From the NCBI GenBank assembly GCA_016936035.1, contig JAFGPU010000303.1, positions 1-15,405 on the forward strand: a stretch of DNA of 15,405 nt, written 5' to 3'. Positions 13,825 through 15,405 of this stretch are shown here, in pieces (the first letter of the stretch is position 1; each line of letters begins with the position of its first letter). Below the pieces are notes generated by a model. It had not been told where the DNA came from. It did not search any database and worked only from the letters and a program-made list of their open reading frames with translations. Source of the stretch: Acidimicrobiales bacterium (GTDB taxonomy: Bacteria > Actinomycetota > Acidimicrobiia > Acidimicrobiales > VFJN01). The position numbers and the translations under genes are program-made.

Positions 13825-15177
13825 GTGCCCAGATCCGCTCGCCGGAAGGCGCTGAGCTTCCGCCATCCGGCGCAGTACGTGGTGGCCGCCTTCGTCGTGG
13901 CCAGCCTGGGCGGTGCGGTCCTGCTGTGGCTGCCCCTGTCGTCGTCCGACCCGGGCAGCACCTCGTTCCTCACCGCGCTGTTCACGGCCACCTCGGCGGT
14001 GTGCGTCACGGGCCTCGTCGTCGTCGACACCGGCACCCACTGGACCGGCTTCGGCCAGGGGGTGATCCTGGCGCTCATCCAGGTCGGGGGGTTCGGGATC
14101 ATGACGCTCTCGTCGCTGATCGCCTTCGTCCTCGTGCGGCGGATGAGCCTGCGCCAGCGGCTGGTCACCGCGTCGGAGGCGGGGACGCTCGACCTCGGTG
14201 ACGTGCGCCGCCTGGTCGTCGGCGTCGCCCGTCTGAGCCTGGCCGTCGAGGCCGCGGTCGCCGCCGTGCTCGCCCTGCGCTTCTGGCTGGCGCACGGCGA
14301 GCCGCTCGGGCGGGCCGCCTACCTCGGCGCCTTCCACGCGGTCTCGGCGTTCAACAACGCGGGGTTCTCCGTGTTCTCCGACAGCCTCGTCGGCTACGCG
14401 CAGGACCCGCTGCTGCTGATGGTGGTCGCCGCCACGGTGGTGATGGGCGGCCTCGGCTATCCCGTGTGGCTCGAGATCGCGCGCCGACCCCGGCAGCCGT
14501 CGCGCTGGAACCTGCACGCACGGTTGACGCTGGCCACCACCGTCGTCCTGCTCGTCGTCGGCGCCGCCCTCTACGGGTGGTTCGAGTGGACGAACCCGGC
14601 GACGCTGGGCGAGCTGTCGCTGGTCGACTCGGTCACGAACGCCGTGTTCCAGAGCGTCACCCCCCGCACGGCGGGCTTCAACGCCCTCGACGTCGCGGGG
14701 ATGCGCGAGCCCTCGCGGCTGCTCACCGAGGTGCTGATGTTCATCGGCGGAGGCAGTGCGTCGACCGCCGGGGGCATCAAGGTCACGACGTTCGCGCTGC
14801 TGGGCTTCGTCATGTGGGCCGAGGTGCGCGGCGACCCGGACGTCGTCGTCTTCCGGCGTCGTGTCCCGGACGCCGCCCAGCGCCAGGCCCTCACCGTGGC
14901 CCTGCTGGCGGTGGGCGTCGTCGTGGCCGCGACGATGCTGCTGCTGGCCACCAGCCCGCTGCCGCGGTCGGACCTGCTGTTCGAGGCCGTCTCGGCGCTC
15001 GGCACCGTGGGCCTGTCCGTGGGGGCCACGCCGTTGCTGTCGGCGACGTCGCAGCTGATCATGGTGGGCCTGATGATCCTCGGCCGGGTCGGCCCGGTCA
15101 CCCTGTTCGCGGCGCTCGCTCTCCGGGAGCACGACCGCGCCTACCGCCACCCCGAAGAAAGGCCGATCGTTGGTTGA
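13825..15177 (+). CDS. ktrB: KtrB/TrkH-family potassium uptake channel subunit
   Basis: This 450-residue integral membrane protein has the length of KtrB (shorter than TrkH). It has four repeats of membrane-helix, pore-loop, membrane-helix. The four filter segments are TATSAVCVTGLVVVD (Gly63), HAVSAFNNAGFSVFSD (Gly180), QSVTPRTAGFNALD (Gly284) and SALGTVGLSVG (Gly396). The gating loop IGGGSASTAGGIKV (307-320) lies in the middle of a long helix, and ILGRVGPVT (418-426) supplies the conserved Arg421 of the last helix. It moves K+ inward as a dimer under a KtrA/TrkA ring, which is encoded directly downstream with an 8-nt overlap. GTG 13825 is used because of the -10 box before it. The substrate could include Na+; all four Gly residues favour K+. 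Confidence 0.9.
   Translation: MPRSARRKALSFRHPAQYVVAAFVVASLGGAVLLWLPLSSSDPGSTSFLTALFTATSAVCVTGLVVVDTGTHWTGFGQGVILALIQVGGFGIMTLSSLIAFVLVRRMSLRQRLVTASEAGTLDLGDVRRLVVGVARLSLAVEAAVAAVLALRFWLAHGEPLGRAAYLGAFHAVSAFNNAGFSVFSDSLVGYAQDPLLLMVVAATVVMGGLGYPVWLEIARRPRQPSRWNLHARLTLATTVVLLVVGAALYGWFEWTNPATLGELSLVDSVTNAVFQSVTPRTAGFNALDVAGMREPSRLLTEVLMFIGGGSASTAGGIKVTTFALLGFVMWAEVRGDPDVVVFRRRVPDAAQRQALTVALLAVGVVVAATMLLLATSPLPRSDLLFEAVSALGTVGLSVGATPLLSATSQLIMVGLMILGRVGPVTLFAALALREHDRAYRHPEERPIVG
15156..15162 (+). promoter_or_regulatory. Ribosome-binding site deciding the TTG start of ktrA
   Basis: AGAAAGG lies 7 nt before TTG 15170, inside the end of the channel gene. It is one of the few A-rich stretches in this GC-rich window and supports TTG as a genuine, translationally coupled start. 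Confidence 0.6.
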
Positions 15178-15405
15178 GCGACGAACGCGACGAGCTCGTC
15201 TCCTCCCGGGCCAGGCCGGCCGTCCCGGTCAGGCTGCCCGCACGCGCGCCCAGGTGATGGTGATCGGCCTCGGCCGCTTCGGCAGCGCCCTGGCGGGCGA
15301 GCTGGAAGGCCTCGGCTCCGAGGTGCTGGGGGTCGACGCCGACGCCCGGCGGGTCCAGGATCTCGCCGACGGGCTCACGCACGTGGTGCAGGCCGACACG
15401 ACCGA
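15170..15405 (+). CDS. ktrA: KtrA/TrkA-family potassium channel gating subunit (3' part outside window)
   Basis: The 78 visible residues start a cytoplasmic RCK (TrkA-N) domain: a basic N-terminal tail of about 28 residues, then VMVIGLGRFGSALAGELEGL with the Rossmann GxGxxG loop, VLGVDADARRVQDLAD with the acidic residue after the second strand, and THVVQADTTD. RCK subunits bind ATP/ADP or NAD(H) and open or close the KtrB pore. The start is TTG 15170, overlapping the channel stop by 8 nt, with AGAAAGG 7 nt upstream. GTG 15254 or ATG 15257 would give a protein without the tail but lacks a ribosome-binding site. The C-terminal ligand domain lies beyond the window. Confidence 0.88.
   Translation, partial: MVERRTRRARLLPGQAGRPGQAARTRAQVMVIGLGRFGSALAGELEGLGSEVLGVDADARRVQDLADGLTHVVQADTT

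Noticed and set aside
13663..15150. Minus-strand frame opposite the potassium channel gene
   Set aside because: His/Arg/Gln-rich shadow; the plus strand has all four pore-loop motifs of KtrB.

Overview
The window is very GC-rich (about 70%), densely coded DNA. The codon use, a GerMN lipoprotein behind an MtrA/MtrB-type two-component pair, an actinomycete-type PPi-phosphofructokinase and a nitrate/nitrite-sensor (NIT) kinase all point to an actinobacterium. Several genes appear leaderless, with a TANNNT box 6-8 nt before the start codon. Acidimicrobiia would fit, but that class is an inference and cannot be proved from the window. There is no rRNA, tRNA, CRISPR array, insertion sequence or phage gene. 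It reads as ordinary chromosome with a few unusual genes.

Region 1 (1-3762, minus strand): an 809-residue coiled-coil protein is followed 18 nt later by a membrane sensor with NIT and HAMP domains that runs off the left edge. The coiled-coil protein ends like an SMC/Rad50-type ATPase but shows no Walker A motif.

Region 2 (3763-7542): a divergent control region leads to an ACT-domain protein (plus). This converges, across two strong hairpins, on a glycerol kinase (minus). The kinase is divergent from a 6-phosphofructokinase (plus) whose residues Asp104 and Lys124 mark it as PPi-dependent. The 100-bp gap between glycerol kinase and phosphofructokinase holds two leaderless promoters and a perfect TTCACGTGAA palindrome, so glycerol entry and glycolytic flux may share control.

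Region 3 (7550-9505, minus): an Hsp70 ATPase domain with no substrate-binding domain is fused to a long proline-rich linker, one membrane helix and a four-cysteine extracellular domain resembling the septum-formation family. This is the most unusual protein in the window.

Region 4 (9602-13694, minus): an inositol-monophosphatase-family gene, then a STAS-domain gene, an MtrA-like response regulator, an MtrB-like histidine kinase and a short GerMN lipoprotein. The last two overlap by GTGA. A pair of 15-bp direct repeats sits just upstream of the STAS gene and could be an operator.

Region 5 (13825-15405, plus): a KtrB/TrkH-type potassium channel subunit is translationally coupled to a KtrA-type gating subunit that starts at TTG and runs off the right edge.
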